In this document: positions 1 through 7,132 of the stretch, piece by piece
Layout of the letters: each line of letters begins with the position of its first letter
Numbering within the stretch: the first letter of the stretch is position 1
Source of the DNA: an uncultured Bacteroidales bacterium
GTDB lineage: Bacteria; Bacteroidota; Bacteroidia; Bacteroidales; UBA932
Direction: 5' to 3'
Assembly (NCBI GenBank): GCA_946406275.1
Contig: CAMJJZ010000010.1
Span: 1 to 24,616, forward strand
DNA length: 24,616 nucleotides
Position numbers and translations under genes: made by a program
The notes under the pieces: model-generated
What the model was told of the DNA's origin: nothing
The model's input: only the letters and a program-made list of their open reading frames with translations
Databases searched by the model: none

Positions 1-189
1 GTGCACAGAGTAGGGGAGGAAAGGGCGCAGCAGGTAAAGAAGGAAGCGGCGGAGATACTGGAGGAGATCCCCGATCAGGTCGGGGATGACGTCCGGGCCC
101 TCTGTGACCGCTATGCCGCGGAGAACATCTCCCCTGGAGGTGCCGCAGACATGCTTTCACTGACGTTATTTATTGATTCAATTATATAA
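1..189 (+). CDS. citG: Triphosphoribosyl-dephospho-CoA synthase (CitG-like), C-terminal end, partial
   Basis: Only the last 62 codons are present; the frame is open to the window's left edge, so the GTG at position 1 need not be a start. CitG makes the triphosphoribosyl-dephospho-CoA precursor of the citrate lyase prosthetic group. The call rests on the C-terminal ISPGGAADMLSLTLF, which matches the family's conserved SPGGSADLL-type ending, and on the His-Arg-x-Gly-rich segment before it. The stop (187-189) is one base from the aconitase ATG, so the two are probably cotranscribed, which fits a citrate-related role. Codons around 64-91 (IPDQVGDD) are supplied by a palindromic repeat in a segment that normally varies. 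A citX-citG fusion or another CitG-family protein is possible because the N-terminus is missing. Confidence 0.72.
   Translation: MHRVGEERAQQVKKEAAEILEEIPDQVGDDVRALCDRYAAENISPGGAADMLSLTLFIDSII
64..91 (+). repeat. Palindromic repeat, copy A, in-frame inside citG
   Basis: Arms ATCCCCGA (67-74) and TCGGGGAT (80-87) form a perfect 8-bp dyad around a 5-nt loop, flanked by GAG at the left and GACG at the right. The layout GAGAT-stem-loop-stem-ATGACG is shared with copies at 2432, 4660 and 4699. Here it is translated as part of CitG without breaking the frame. Confidence 0.75.
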
Positions 190-190
190 T

Positions 191-2428
191 ATGGTAACAC
201 TACATTCAGAAGGAGTATTTCTCCTTGATGGAAAAACAATTGCCAATGAGGCTGCGTTAGGAAAAGACGAAGCCAGGGAAAACACCATTGCTTACCAGAT
301 TCTCCGTAAGCATGATGTTAACGGTTCCAAAGGCAAGGAACTGAATATCAGGTTCGATGCCATGGTGTCGCACGACATCACCTACGTGGGCATCATCCAG
401 ACTGCACGCGCCAGCGGGCTCACCAAGTTCCCCCTGCCGTATGCAATGACCAACTGCCACAACTCACTTTGCGCAGTGGGCGGAACCATCAACGAGGACG
501 ACCACGTCTTCGGCCTTTCCGCTGCAAAGAAGTACGGCGGCATCTACGTGCCTGCAAACCAGGCGGTTATCCACCAGTATGCCCGTGAGGCCCTTACCGC
601 CTGCGGCAACATGATCCTGGGCTCCGACTCCCACACTCGCTACGGCTCCCTTGGCAACATGGGCGTTGGCGAAGGCGGCGGCGAGCTTGTGAAGCAGCTC
701 CTGGAGAACACCTGGGACATTAAGGCCCCCGAGGTGGTGCTGGTATGGCTGGAGGGCAAACCCCGTAAGGGTATCGGCCCTCACGATGTGGCCATCTCCC
801 TTGTGAAAGCCACTTTCGAGAGCGGTTTCGTGAAGAACAAGGTGCTGGAATTCGCCGGCCCTGGCGTTAAGGAACTGCCCATCGATTTCCGCAACGGCAT
901 CGACGTAATGACCACCGAGACCACCTGCCTGTCCTCCATCTGGGTCACTGACGATGAGGTAAAGAACTACTTCCAGATGCACGGCCGTCCGGAGGCTTAC
1001 AAGGAACTGAAGCCCGGCAAGGTTGCCTACTACGATTCCATGGTCACCATCGACCTCAGCAAGCAGGAGAGCATGATCGCGCTTCCTTACCATCCGTCCA
1101 ACGCCGTGTCCATCCACGAGCTCCAGGCCAACCCTGAGAAGGTCCTGAAGGCCATCGAGGAAGACACCGTGAAGCGCTTCGGGGACAAGGTTCATCCGGA
1201 CCTCCTCTCCAAGGTAAAGGACGGAAAGGTCTATGCCGATCAGGGAATCATCGCAGGCTGCTCCGGCGGTACCTACGATAACCTGGCGGAGGCTGCTGCC
1301 ATCCTCAGGGGCAAGTCTATCGGCAACGATTACTTCACCATGAGCGCATATCCGCAGAGCACTCCCGTGTACCTTGCAACTACCCGCAACCACATTGCAG
1401 AGGAGCTTCTTGAGGCCGGCGTGGTGATCAAGCCCGCATTCTGCGGACCTTGCTTCGGCGCAGGCGACGTGCCGTCCAACAACGGCTTCTCCATCCGCCA
1501 CACCACCCGCAATTTCCCCAACCGCGAAGGCTCCAAGCCCGGCCAGGGACAGATCTCCATGGTGGCCCTTATGGACGCCCGTTCAATCGCTGCAACCGCA
1601 GCCAACGGCGGCGTGATTACCGCAGCAACTGATGTTGACTACACTGACGATCACAAGCGCTATACCTTCGACGGCCGCATCTATGAGAAGAGGGTCTACA
1701 ACGGCTTCGGCAAGGCCCAGACCGATGAACCTCTCCGCTACGGTCCCAACATCAAGGACTGGCCCGTGATGCCCGCACTGCAGGAGAACATGCTCCTGGA
1801 GCTTGCCGCCGTGATCCAGGATCCCGTGACCACCACCGACGAGCTCATCCCTTCCGGCGAGACTTCAAGTTACCGTTCCAACCCGCTCAAGCTCAGCGAA
1901 TTCGCCCTCTCAAGGCGCGTTCCGGAGTATGTGGGCCTCTCCAAGAGAATCCAGGCCGATGACCGTAACCGCCGCGCAGGCGTGGTTTCCGAAGACCTTG
2001 CCAAGGCTCTTTCCATCGCTGGAACAAGCGCGGAAAGCACTTCCTTCGGCTCCTGCGTCTTTGCACGCAAGCCCGGTGACGGCAGCGCCCGCGAGCAGGC
2101 CGCTTCCTGCCAGAAGGTTCTTGGCGGCGACGCCAACATATGCTATGAGTACGCCACCAAGCGCTACCGCAGCAACTGCATCAACTGGGGTATCGTCCCG
2201 TTCACAATCGACCCTGACATTCCGTTCAACTACTCCGCAGGGGACTACGTATCCGTTCCCGGCATCCGCGCAGCTATCCTTGGCGGTGCAGAGCAGATTG
2301 ACGCCAAGGTCATCACCCGCGACGGCCGCTGCGTTCCCATCGTCCTGCATTTTGCCCCTCTCAATGAGACTGAGCGTCAGATACTTGCCGATGGTTGTTT
2401 AATGAATTACTATAAAAACAATAAATAA
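191..2428 (+). CDS. acn: Aconitate hydratase (aconitase)
   Basis: Interconverts citrate and isocitrate through cis-aconitate in the cytoplasm, using a [4Fe-4S] cluster. The protein is 745 residues, close to mitochondrial-type aconitase. Cluster ligands are Cys357 in GCSGG and Cys418/Cys421 in CGPC, almost the same numbering as the mitochondrial enzyme (358, 421, 424). Other family marks are LGSDSHTRYGSLG in the first half, RHTTRNFPNREG after the ligands, and a C-terminal swivel domain with SINWG/GDYVSVPG-like elements. I chose the ATG at 191, one base after the citG stop; an in-frame TTG at 173 would only add residues read through the citG end. It is followed closely by isocitrate dehydrogenase, so the two supply 2-oxoglutarate for glutamate synthesis. 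No key residue is missing. Confidence 0.96.
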   Translation: MVTLHSEGVFLLDGKTIANEAALGKDEARENTIAYQILRKHDVNGSKGKELNIRFDAMVSHDITYVGIIQTARASGLTKFPLPYAMTNCHNSLCAVGGTINEDDHVFGLSAAKKYGGIYVPANQAVIHQYAREALTACGNMILGSDSHTRYGSLGNMGVGEGGGELVKQLLENTWDIKAPEVVLVWLEGKPRKGIGPHDVAISLVKATFESGFVKNKVLEFAGPGVKELPIDFRNGIDVMTTETTCLSSIWVTDDEVKNYFQMHGRPEAYKELKPGKVAYYDSMVTIDLSKQESMIALPYHPSNAVSIHELQANPEKVLKAIEEDTVKRFGDKVHPDLLSKVKDGKVYADQGIIAGCSGGTYDNLAEAAAILRGKSIGNDYFTMSAYPQSTPVYLATTRNHIAEELLEAGVVIKPAFCGPCFGAGDVPSNNGFSIRHTTRNFPNREGSKPGQGQISMVALMDARSIAATAANGGVITAATDVDYTDDHKRYTFDGRIYEKRVYNGFGKAQTDEPLRYGPNIKDWPVMPALQENMLLELAAVIQDPVTTTDELIPSGETSSYRSNPLKLSEFALSRRVPEYVGLSKRIQADDRNRRAGVVSEDLAKALSIAGTSAESTSFGSCVFARKPGDGSAREQAASCQKVLGGDANICYEYATKRYRSNCINWGIVPFTIDPDIPFNYSAGDYVSVPGIRAAILGGAEQIDAKVITRDGRCVPIVLHFAPLNETERQILADGCLMNYYKNNK

Positions 2429-2431
2429 AAA

Positions 2432-2461
2432 GAGATTCCCGGGACAAGCCCGAGAATGACG
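2432..2461 (+). repeat. Palindromic repeat, copy B, at the acn-icd junction
   Basis: Arms ATTCCCGGG (2435-2443) and CCCGAGAAT (2449-2457), one mismatch, loop ACAAG, with the same GAG left flank and ATGACG right end as the other copies. It fills most of the 42-nt gap between aconitase stop and the icd start. Its terminal ATG (2456-2458) is in frame with icd, 15 nt upstream of the likely true start. Confidence 0.8.
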
Positions 2462-2470
2462 AAAAGTATT

Positions 2471-3685
2471 ATGGAAAAAATCAAAATGACGACGCCGCTC
2501 GTAGAGATGGACGGCGATGAAATGACCAGGATCCTCTGGAAAATGATCAAGGATGAACTTATCCTTCCGTTTGTGGACCTGAAAACCGAGTACTATGACC
2601 TTGGACTGCCTTACCGCGACAAGACTTCCGACCAGGTAACCATCGACTCCGCCAACGCTACCAAGCGTCTGGGCGTTGCCGTGAAATGCGCAACCATCAC
2701 CCCCAACGTGCAGCGAATGAGCGAGTACAACCTTCACCAGATGTGGAAGAGCCCTAACGGCACCATCCGTGCAATGCTGGACGGTACCGTGTTCCGCACA
2801 CCTATCACCATCCCCAGCATCCACCCTGCGGTGAAATTCTGGAAAAAGCCCATCACCATTGCCCGTCACGCCTATGGCGACGTGTATCGTGACGTAGAGA
2901 TCCAGACCACTGAGCCCGGTGTTGCAAAGCTTGTGTTCGAAGGCGCTTCCGGCGAGAGGATCGAGGAAGTTATCCACGAGTTCGCAGGCCCCGGCGTCAT
3001 TGAGGGTATGCACAACACGGACAAATCCATCAGCAGCTTCGCACACGCCTGCTTCAAGTATGCCCTTGACGTGAAGGAGAACCTCTGGTTCGCCACCAAG
3101 GACACCATCTCCAAGAAGTACGACGGTCGCTTCAAAGCTATCTTCGAGGAGATCTACGAGCGCGACTATAAGGAGCAGTTCGAGGCCGCCGGCATCGAGT
3201 ACTTCTACACCCTCATTGACGATGCAGTCGCACGTGTAATGCGTTCAGAGGGCGGTTTCATCTGGGCTTGCAAGAACTACGACGGCGACGTGATGTCCGA
3301 CATGGTATCCACCGCATTCGGTTCCCTGGCAATGATGACCTCCGTCCTTGTGAGTCCCGACGGCAAGTACGAGTATGAAGCCGCTCACGGCACCGTTACC
3401 CGTCACTATTACAAGTACCTGAAGGGAGAAGAGACTTCCACCAACCCCATGGCTACCATCTTCGCATGGAGCGGCGCTTTCCGCAAGAGGGGAGAACTGG
3501 ATAACCTTCCTGAACTGGTGAACTACGCCAATCAGCTGGAGCAGGCCTGCTTCGACACTCTGAACGAAGGCCTCGAGACCAAGGACTTGGTGAACCTCTC
3601 CGAGGGCATCACCCCCAAGGGCCTCACCTCCCTGCAGTTCCTCCAGGAAATCCGCAAGCGCCTGGCCGTCCGCCTTGGTGCCTAG
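2471..3685 (+). CDS. icd: NADP-dependent isocitrate dehydrogenase, eukaryotic-type homodimer
   Basis: Oxidatively decarboxylates isocitrate to 2-oxoglutarate, producing NADPH. With the start at 2471 the protein is 404 aa and aligns position for position with human IDH1: Ser94, Asn96 and Arg100 (substrate binding), Arg132 in RHAYGD, and Tyr139. The metal aspartates lie in NYDGDVMSD (269-277), and the nucleotide-binding stretch AAHGTVTRH is at about 304-312. This exact numbering favours MEKIKMTTP as the real N-terminus over the in-frame ATG at 2456, which lies in repeat copy B. The gene is downstream of aconitase and upstream of a bidirectional terminator, so it is probably the last gene of a citG-acn-icd unit. 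It is not the E. coli Icd type. Confidence 0.96.
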   Translation: MEKIKMTTPLVEMDGDEMTRILWKMIKDELILPFVDLKTEYYDLGLPYRDKTSDQVTIDSANATKRLGVAVKCATITPNVQRMSEYNLHQMWKSPNGTIRAMLDGTVFRTPITIPSIHPAVKFWKKPITIARHAYGDVYRDVEIQTTEPGVAKLVFEGASGERIEEVIHEFAGPGVIEGMHNTDKSISSFAHACFKYALDVKENLWFATKDTISKKYDGRFKAIFEEIYERDYKEQFEAAGIEYFYTLIDDAVARVMRSEGGFIWACKNYDGDVMSDMVSTAFGSLAMMTSVLVSPDGKYEYEAAHGTVTRHYYKYLKGEETSTNPMATIFAWSGAFRKRGELDNLPELVNYANQLEQACFDTLNEGLETKDLVNLSEGITPKGLTSLQFLQEIRKRLAVRLGA

Positions 3686-3707
3686 GATTTCTCCACTTCA
3701 CTGGAAT

Positions 3708-3738
3708 AAGAAAGGCTGGTTTATCACCAGCCTTTCTT
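3708..3738. terminator. Bidirectional intrinsic terminator between icd and hydroxyacid dehydrogenase
   Basis: Perfect 13-bp inverted repeat AAGAAAGGCTGGT / ACCAGCCTTTCTT with loop TTATC. A/T-rich arm ends supply U-tracts in both directions. It overlaps the last codons and the TGA stop (3724-3726) of the minus-strand dehydrogenase and serves both convergent genes. Confidence 0.9.
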
Positions 3739-4650
3739 TATGTTTTCTGCCATCTCATGTGCCAGACGGGCACGGGCCTCTTCGGAGTACCAGGCAATGT
3801 GAGGTGTAAACAGCAGACGCTCAGGGTGTTTGAGATGCATCATGGGACTGTCTGCTGGAAGTGGTTCCTTTACATACACGTCTATTCCGGCGCCTGCAAT
3901 AAGTCCTTCGTCCAAAGCCCTGGCAAGGTCTGCTTCAACTGCAATTCCTCCGCGGCCGGTGTTCACAAGATATGCCGTACGCTTCATTTTTTTGAACTGT
4001 TCATAGCCGATGAGCCCTGCGGTGCGCTCATTGTACGGGGCGTGTATGGAGATAACGTCAGATTCTGCCAGCAATGCCTCAAGCGTTACTGCAGGATACT
4101 CCTTGCAATGGTTTGTGCCGGATGTGGAATAGTATATAACATTCATATCGAATGTCCTGGCTATCCTGGCAACCTTCTGGCCGATTGCTCCCATTCCCAC
4201 AACCCCCAGGGTTTTTCCGGCAAGCTCCGTAAAAGGATGACGATAATCCACATGCACCACATTCTGGCTGTAGGATCCGTCGTGGACAAAAGCATTATAG
4301 TGGAAAGCCCTTCCGGCAAGGTTCAGGATATGCATCCAGGCAGTCTGCGCCACGGAATCCGTGGAGTATGCCGCAACGTTACGGACGATGACGCCACGCT
4401 CCTCACACAGTTTTAAGTCTATGTTGTTGATACCGGTACCGGCCTCGCAGATAAGCCTGAGCTTTGGCGCAGCATCCAGAAACGCCTTATCAACGATAAC
4501 CTTGTTAAGGAGTGCTACATCAGCATCCTTAACCCTTTCCCTTGCCTCCTCCGGAGTTGAACTGGGATAGCTCACGAACTCTCCTTGTGCCGCAATTTCC
4601 TCCAGGGAAGCATCTCCCATGGTAATTGCATCCAAAAATACTATTTTCAT
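3724..4650 (-). CDS. D-isomer-specific 2-hydroxyacid dehydrogenase
   Basis: NAD(P)-dependent interconversion of a 2-hydroxyacid and a 2-oxoacid; glycerate/hydroxypyruvate is a plausible substrate pair but is not shown by sequence. The protein is 308 aa from the chosen Met. It has the Rossmann motif GMGAIG at 152-157, the catalytic Arg in NTGRGG, Glu in VKEPLP and the proton-relay His in TPHIAW, so the catalytic set is complete. The N-terminus MKIVFLDAITMGD is the usual family start. An in-frame ATG at 4663-4665 would add MTIKD but lies in repeat copy C. The gene is a single transcription unit, convergent with icd and divergent from the gene at 4766. Two repeat hairpins precede it and may sit in its 5' leader. 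Confidence 0.92.
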   Translation of the reverse strand: MKIVFLDAITMGDASLEEIAAQGEFVSYPSSTPEEARERVKDADVALLNKVIVDKAFLDAAPKLRLICEAGTGINNIDLKLCEERGVIVRNVAAYSTDSVAQTAWMHILNLAGRAFHYNAFVHDGSYSQNVVHVDYRHPFTELAGKTLGVVGMGAIGQKVARIARTFDMNVIYYSTSGTNHCKEYPAVTLEALLAESDVISIHAPYNERTAGLIGYEQFKKMKRTAYLVNTGRGGIAVEADLARALDEGLIAGAGIDVYVKEPLPADSPMMHLKHPERLLFTPHIAWYSEEARARLAHEMAENIKKGW

Positions 4651-4659
4651 ATCTTTTAT

Positions 4660-4690
4660 CGTCATTGCCGGCTGCGACCGGCAATCTCAT
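4660..4690 (-). repeat. Palindromic repeat, copy C
   Basis: On the plus strand the arms are ATTGCCGG (4664-4671) and CCGGCAAT (4678-4685), a perfect 8-bp dyad with a 6-nt loop. Read on the minus strand it runs GAGAT-stem-loop-stem-ATGACG like the other copies. Its ATG (4663-4665) is in frame with the downstream dehydrogenase, 15 nt before the likely start. Confidence 0.8.
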
Positions 4691-4698
4691 TCCTTTTC

Positions 4699-4725
4699 CG
4701 TCATTCCGGACTTGTTCCGGAATCT
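4699..4725 (-). repeat. Palindromic repeat, copy D, in tandem with copy C
   Basis: Arms ATTCCGGA (4703-4710) and TCCGGAAT (4716-4723), perfect 8-bp dyad, loop CTTGT. Same orientation as copy C and only 8 nt from it, so the pair is head-to-tail in the leader of the minus-strand dehydrogenase. Confidence 0.78.
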
Positions 4726-4728
4726 TTA

Positions 4729-4756
4729 CAAAATTAATAGTTTTTTTGTATATTTA
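4729..4756. promoter_or_regulatory. Divergent -7 boxes for 2-hydroxyacid dehydrogenase (-) and the 4766 gene (+)
   Basis: The minus strand has TAATTTTG (4729-4736), a full match to the Bacteroidota TAnnTTTG -7 consensus; if used, repeats C and D fall in the transcript leader. The plus strand has TATATTTA (4749-4756), one base off consensus and only 9 nt from the ATG at 4766. Neither has a good TTTG -33 box at 19-20 nt, so support is moderate. Confidence 0.4.
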
Positions 4757-4765
4757 CGGCCGCTA

Positions 4766-5296
4766 ATGGCCAATGTAAGAGAAATATTATCCCGTATAGA
4801 TGCGAAGGCTCCCTATTCAATGGTAATAGAAGCCTCCGTCAGGGACTACTGCGTACTTGCGCTTCAGTTCCTTCGCGGTGAGGCCTCTCCTGCAAAGTAT
4901 TTCGAATCTGCACTCCCGGATCCGCTGCCGGTTCTGGAGGCGGAGGTATCGGCCAAAAAACACTCCGGGGAAAGGTATTGCCAGCAGATGTACAAACCTT
5001 CGGAGGAAGCCCTTCTGGCAGATGCTATTGCCGATATCGCCTTTGCCCAGTCCATGCGTCTCACCCTGGCCACGCCGTCTTCTCCCCAGGCTGATGACCG
5101 TGAGCGCGCATGCGTCTATATCGTGGCTGTATATACTCTTCTGGCGTTAGCCCTGCACGACCGTACGGACTTTGCCGTACTTTTCCTGGAGGCATGGGCC
5201 AACTTTAACCAGTTTGCCAGCGCCCGCACAGTGCGTAGGCACTATGACAGGAGCTGGCAAAGCCGCTATAATCCGTTGTTTTATCCTCTGGGCTGA
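4766..5296 (+). CDS. Hypothetical protein, 176 aa
   Basis: I do not recognise this family. The ATG at 4766 follows a -7-like box closely; extending the frame upstream runs through repeats C and D, so the longer version is unlikely. There is no signal peptide. The composition is soluble and mostly helical, with one hydrophobic helix around residues 114-126 (ACVYIVAVYTLLALAL) that looks like a buried core helix more than a membrane span. The C-terminal third is rich in aromatic residues and Arg (FLEAWANFNQF, RRHYDRSWQSRYNP), which may be a conserved surface. The coding sequence has the same base composition as its neighbours. Its stop codon abuts, with no gap, the stop of the convergent GIN-domain gene. 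Confidence 0.75.
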   Translation: MANVREILSRIDAKAPYSMVIEASVRDYCVLALQFLRGEASPAKYFESALPDPLPVLEAEVSAKKHSGERYCQQMYKPSEEALLADAIADIAFAQSMRLTLATPSSPQADDRERACVYIVAVYTLLALALHDRTDFAVLFLEAWANFNQFASARTVRRHYDRSWQSRYNPLFYPLG

Positions 5297-5995
5297 TTAT
5301 TGAAGCCTGATTGAGGCCATGCCGCTCTTGCGGGTGTTGACCTTCATGCATTCAAGGCCGCGGGCGTCGATGTCGCCGGCACCGCTTACGCTGAAGGTGG
5401 CTTCATCGGCCCTGCCGGATACGTCTATGTCACCGGCACCGTTCACCGCTACGATAAGCTCCTGGACGTCAAGACCATCGGCCTCTATGTCGCCTGCGCC
5501 GTTGAGGGTGAAGCTGAGGGAGGGGACTGCGATTCCGCTGAGGTCAAAGTCGCCTGCACCGTTGACCAAAACCTTGAGCTTTTCTCCGGAGACATAGCCG
5601 TTCTTGAGGTCTACGTCGGCGGCGCCGTTCACCACGAGCTCCTTCAGGGTGGGGAGAGTGATGGTGACGTCGTATTCCTCGGCCCTGATGTTCACGTTTT
5701 CCTTGGTAGCAAGGATAAGGACGCCGTCTTCAACTTTGTAGTCGATATAATCGAAGACTTCTTCGTTTGCCTTTACAAGCACCTTGAAATAGTCTCCCTG
5801 GATGAGCTCCATGTCGGAGGAGCCGTTGACCGTGATGGCGTCGAAGCCGCTCAGGTCAAGTTCTTTTGTAATGACCGGTCCCTTGCAGGTGACCTTCTTT
5901 CCGTTGTTCACAGTAATACCGTTTAAACCGTTAATAGGGAAAACACATGCTGCACAAAGCATTGCAGCGCCAATTAAACTGACAACTCTTTTCAT
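5297..5995 (-). CDS. GIN-domain (DUF2807-type) putative lipoprotein
   Basis: A 232-aa exported protein of the head-GIN family, widespread in Bacteroidota and of uncertain function. The first 17 residues form a signal peptide ending in Cys-rich LCAAC; Cys17 could be lipidated, though Cys at -3 makes the lipobox imperfect. The rest is a stack of short beta rungs: residues 56-64, 122-130, 144-152, 164-172, 184-192 and 203-211 carry variants of VNGAGDIDL spaced about 20 residues apart, as expected for a parallel beta-helix. It is the last gene of the ABC/GntR operon, one base after the regulator's stop, suggesting it is a structural target or partner of that cell-envelope system. It ends exactly where the convergent gene ends. 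Confidence 0.88.
   Translation of the reverse strand: MKRVVSLIGAAMLCAACVFPINGLNGITVNNGKKVTCKGPVITKELDLSGFDAITVNGSSDMELIQGDYFKVLVKANEEVFDYIDYKVEDGVLILATKENVNIRAEEYDVTITLPTLKELVVNGAADVDLKNGYVSGEKLKVLVNGAGDFDLSGIAVPSLSFTLNGAGDIEADGLDVQELIVAVNGAGDIDVSGRADEATFSVSGAGDIDARGLECMKVNTRKSGMASIRLQ
5363..5632 (-). repeat. Tandem coding repeat of the GIN beta-helix rungs
   Basis: Five near-identical codon blocks for NGAGD/SGAGD occur at 57-66-nt spacing (residues 122-211 of the GIN protein). The best-conserved DNA core on the plus strand is GTC(G/A)CC(G/T)GC(A/G)CCG. This is internal duplication of a structural rung rather than a mobile repeat. Confidence 0.7.
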
Positions 5996-5996
5996 A

Positions 5997-6332
5997 TTAA
6001 TTGAATATTATTGAATCAAGACCAAGGAGTTCCATGCGGCGCTTTATGGCCGGAACGTCTTTCGAGAGGAATTCTTCCCTCTGTGAGGCAAGGATCTTTT
6101 CCCTGGCATCCGGGGACACGAAGTACCCGATGCCGCGTTTGTTGTAGATAATCTCTTCCTGGGTGAGTTTTTCGTAGACTCGCATGACGGTGTTTGGATT
6201 CACGCCTATCTGCGCGCCGTACTCTCTCACGGAGGGTATTCTGTCATCGCCCTTCAGAGCGCCGGAGAGGATTTCCTCTGCGAATACATCGGCAATCTGG
6301 AGATAGATGGGTTTGTCTGCGTGAAAGTCCAT
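5997..6332 (-). CDS. GntR-family transcriptional regulator, YtrA subfamily
   Basis: A 111-aa DNA-binding repressor. The winged helix-turn-helix occupies about residues 8-75 (KPIYLQIADVFAEEILSG, RIPSVREYGAQIGVNPNTVMR, GIGYFV), a classic GntR N-terminal domain. Only about 35 residues follow, the short helical tail of the YtrA subfamily in place of an effector-binding domain. I chose MDFHADKP at 6332 because it lies 4 nt after the permease stop and matches family N-termini; an upstream Met at 6380 would run deep into the permease gene. YtrA-type regulators normally control the ABC transporter encoded beside them, and the dyad over the operon promoter at 7961-7995 is the likely site. Confidence 0.92.
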   Translation of the reverse strand: MDFHADKPIYLQIADVFAEEILSGALKGDDRIPSVREYGAQIGVNPNTVMRVYEKLTQEEIIYNKRGIGYFVSPDAREKILASQREEFLSKDVPAIKRRMELLGLDSIIFN

Positions 6333-6336
6333 AATA

Positions 6337-7128
6337 CTAGTGTTTAATGGTTTTGATGCGGTAGTAGATTCCTCCGGCAAGGCACAGGGCTGCTGCGGTC
6401 ATGCAGGCTGCGAATCCGTTCATGATGGCGCTGCTATTATGCGTTCCTGCCACGAATTCCGTATTGACGTTCCAGCCAATCCTGCTGAAAATGAATGTCA
6501 GGGCAGAACTGATAACCATCATGGCTACGATTCCCCAGATAATCTTGTGCTTTTTGAACACCAGTCCGGAGAGAAGGAAATACAGGAAGTTTACACAGAA
6601 GCCGGAAATGAAGACCCAGACAAACGACGCTATGCTGAAATCTACTTCGCTGTTGCGGATTGCGTTGGTAATCTCTGACAGCATTCCGGAAAAACTGAAA
6701 AGGAGGGATTTGCCGCCGGTGTGGTCCAGGAGGGTGATGAGCCAGTCGGTGCCCAGGAATACTACAAAGAAGAGAACGGGAATCACAATGAGGGTGTTGA
6801 TGAGCATGGACGTCCATTTTTCCAGTCCGGATGCCGGGGCCATGAGCCATGCGCTCCCTTCCTTCTTTTTGGTGAGAAAGCCATAGGTGCTTGTCTGATA
6901 AAGCTCCAGGGCAATGAAGGCAAGGATGAATACTGCCAGGCGGGCATCACCGTTTATAGCCTGCCACTGACCGTTGACGATGAGATTGTAGCATACAACT
7001 ACAATGTATGCGATAAGGCCGGAGAGCCCGATTCCAAGGGCGGCGAACATGTGGTTGCGCCACATCTGGGTAATGTCATATTTGAACCAGTTCCAGAAAC
7101 GGGAACCGTTGAAAACTACGTTTTTCAT
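6337..7128 (-). CDS. ABC transporter membrane subunit
   Basis: A 263-aa integral membrane protein with about six hydrophobic segments: residues 28-50, 64-80, 108-126, 163-190, 196-215 and 236-256. There is no signal peptide, substrate-binding domain or clear permease signature, which is usual for the ABC-2-like permeases partnered with YtrA-type regulators. It starts 4 nt after the ATPase stop and ends 4 nt before the regulator, so translation is probably coupled. Substrate is unknown; export of an envelope-active compound or removal of a cell-wall-targeting molecule is inferred only from the family's general association with envelope stress. Confidence 0.85.
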   Translation of the reverse strand: MKNVVFNGSRFWNWFKYDITQMWRNHMFAALGIGLSGLIAYIVVVCYNLIVNGQWQAINGDARLAVFILAFIALELYQTSTYGFLTKKKEGSAWLMAPASGLEKWTSMLINTLIVIPVLFFVVFLGTDWLITLLDHTGGKSLLFSFSGMLSEITNAIRNSEVDFSIASFVWVFISGFCVNFLYFLLSGLVFKKHKIIWGIVAMMVISSALTFIFSRIGWNVNTEFVAGTHNSSAIMNGFAACMTAAALCLAGGIYYRIKTIKH

Positions 7129-7132
7129 AGGG

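Noticed and set aside
173..190. TTG start for aconitase 18 nt upstream of the ATG
   Set aside because: It lies inside the citG reading frame, and the ATG at 191 gives the cysteine numbering expected for aconitase.
464..1501. A 345-codon open frame on the minus strand
   Set aside because: It lies wholly antisense to aconitase, has no recognisable domain, and its composition is what third-position GC bias in aconitase would produce.
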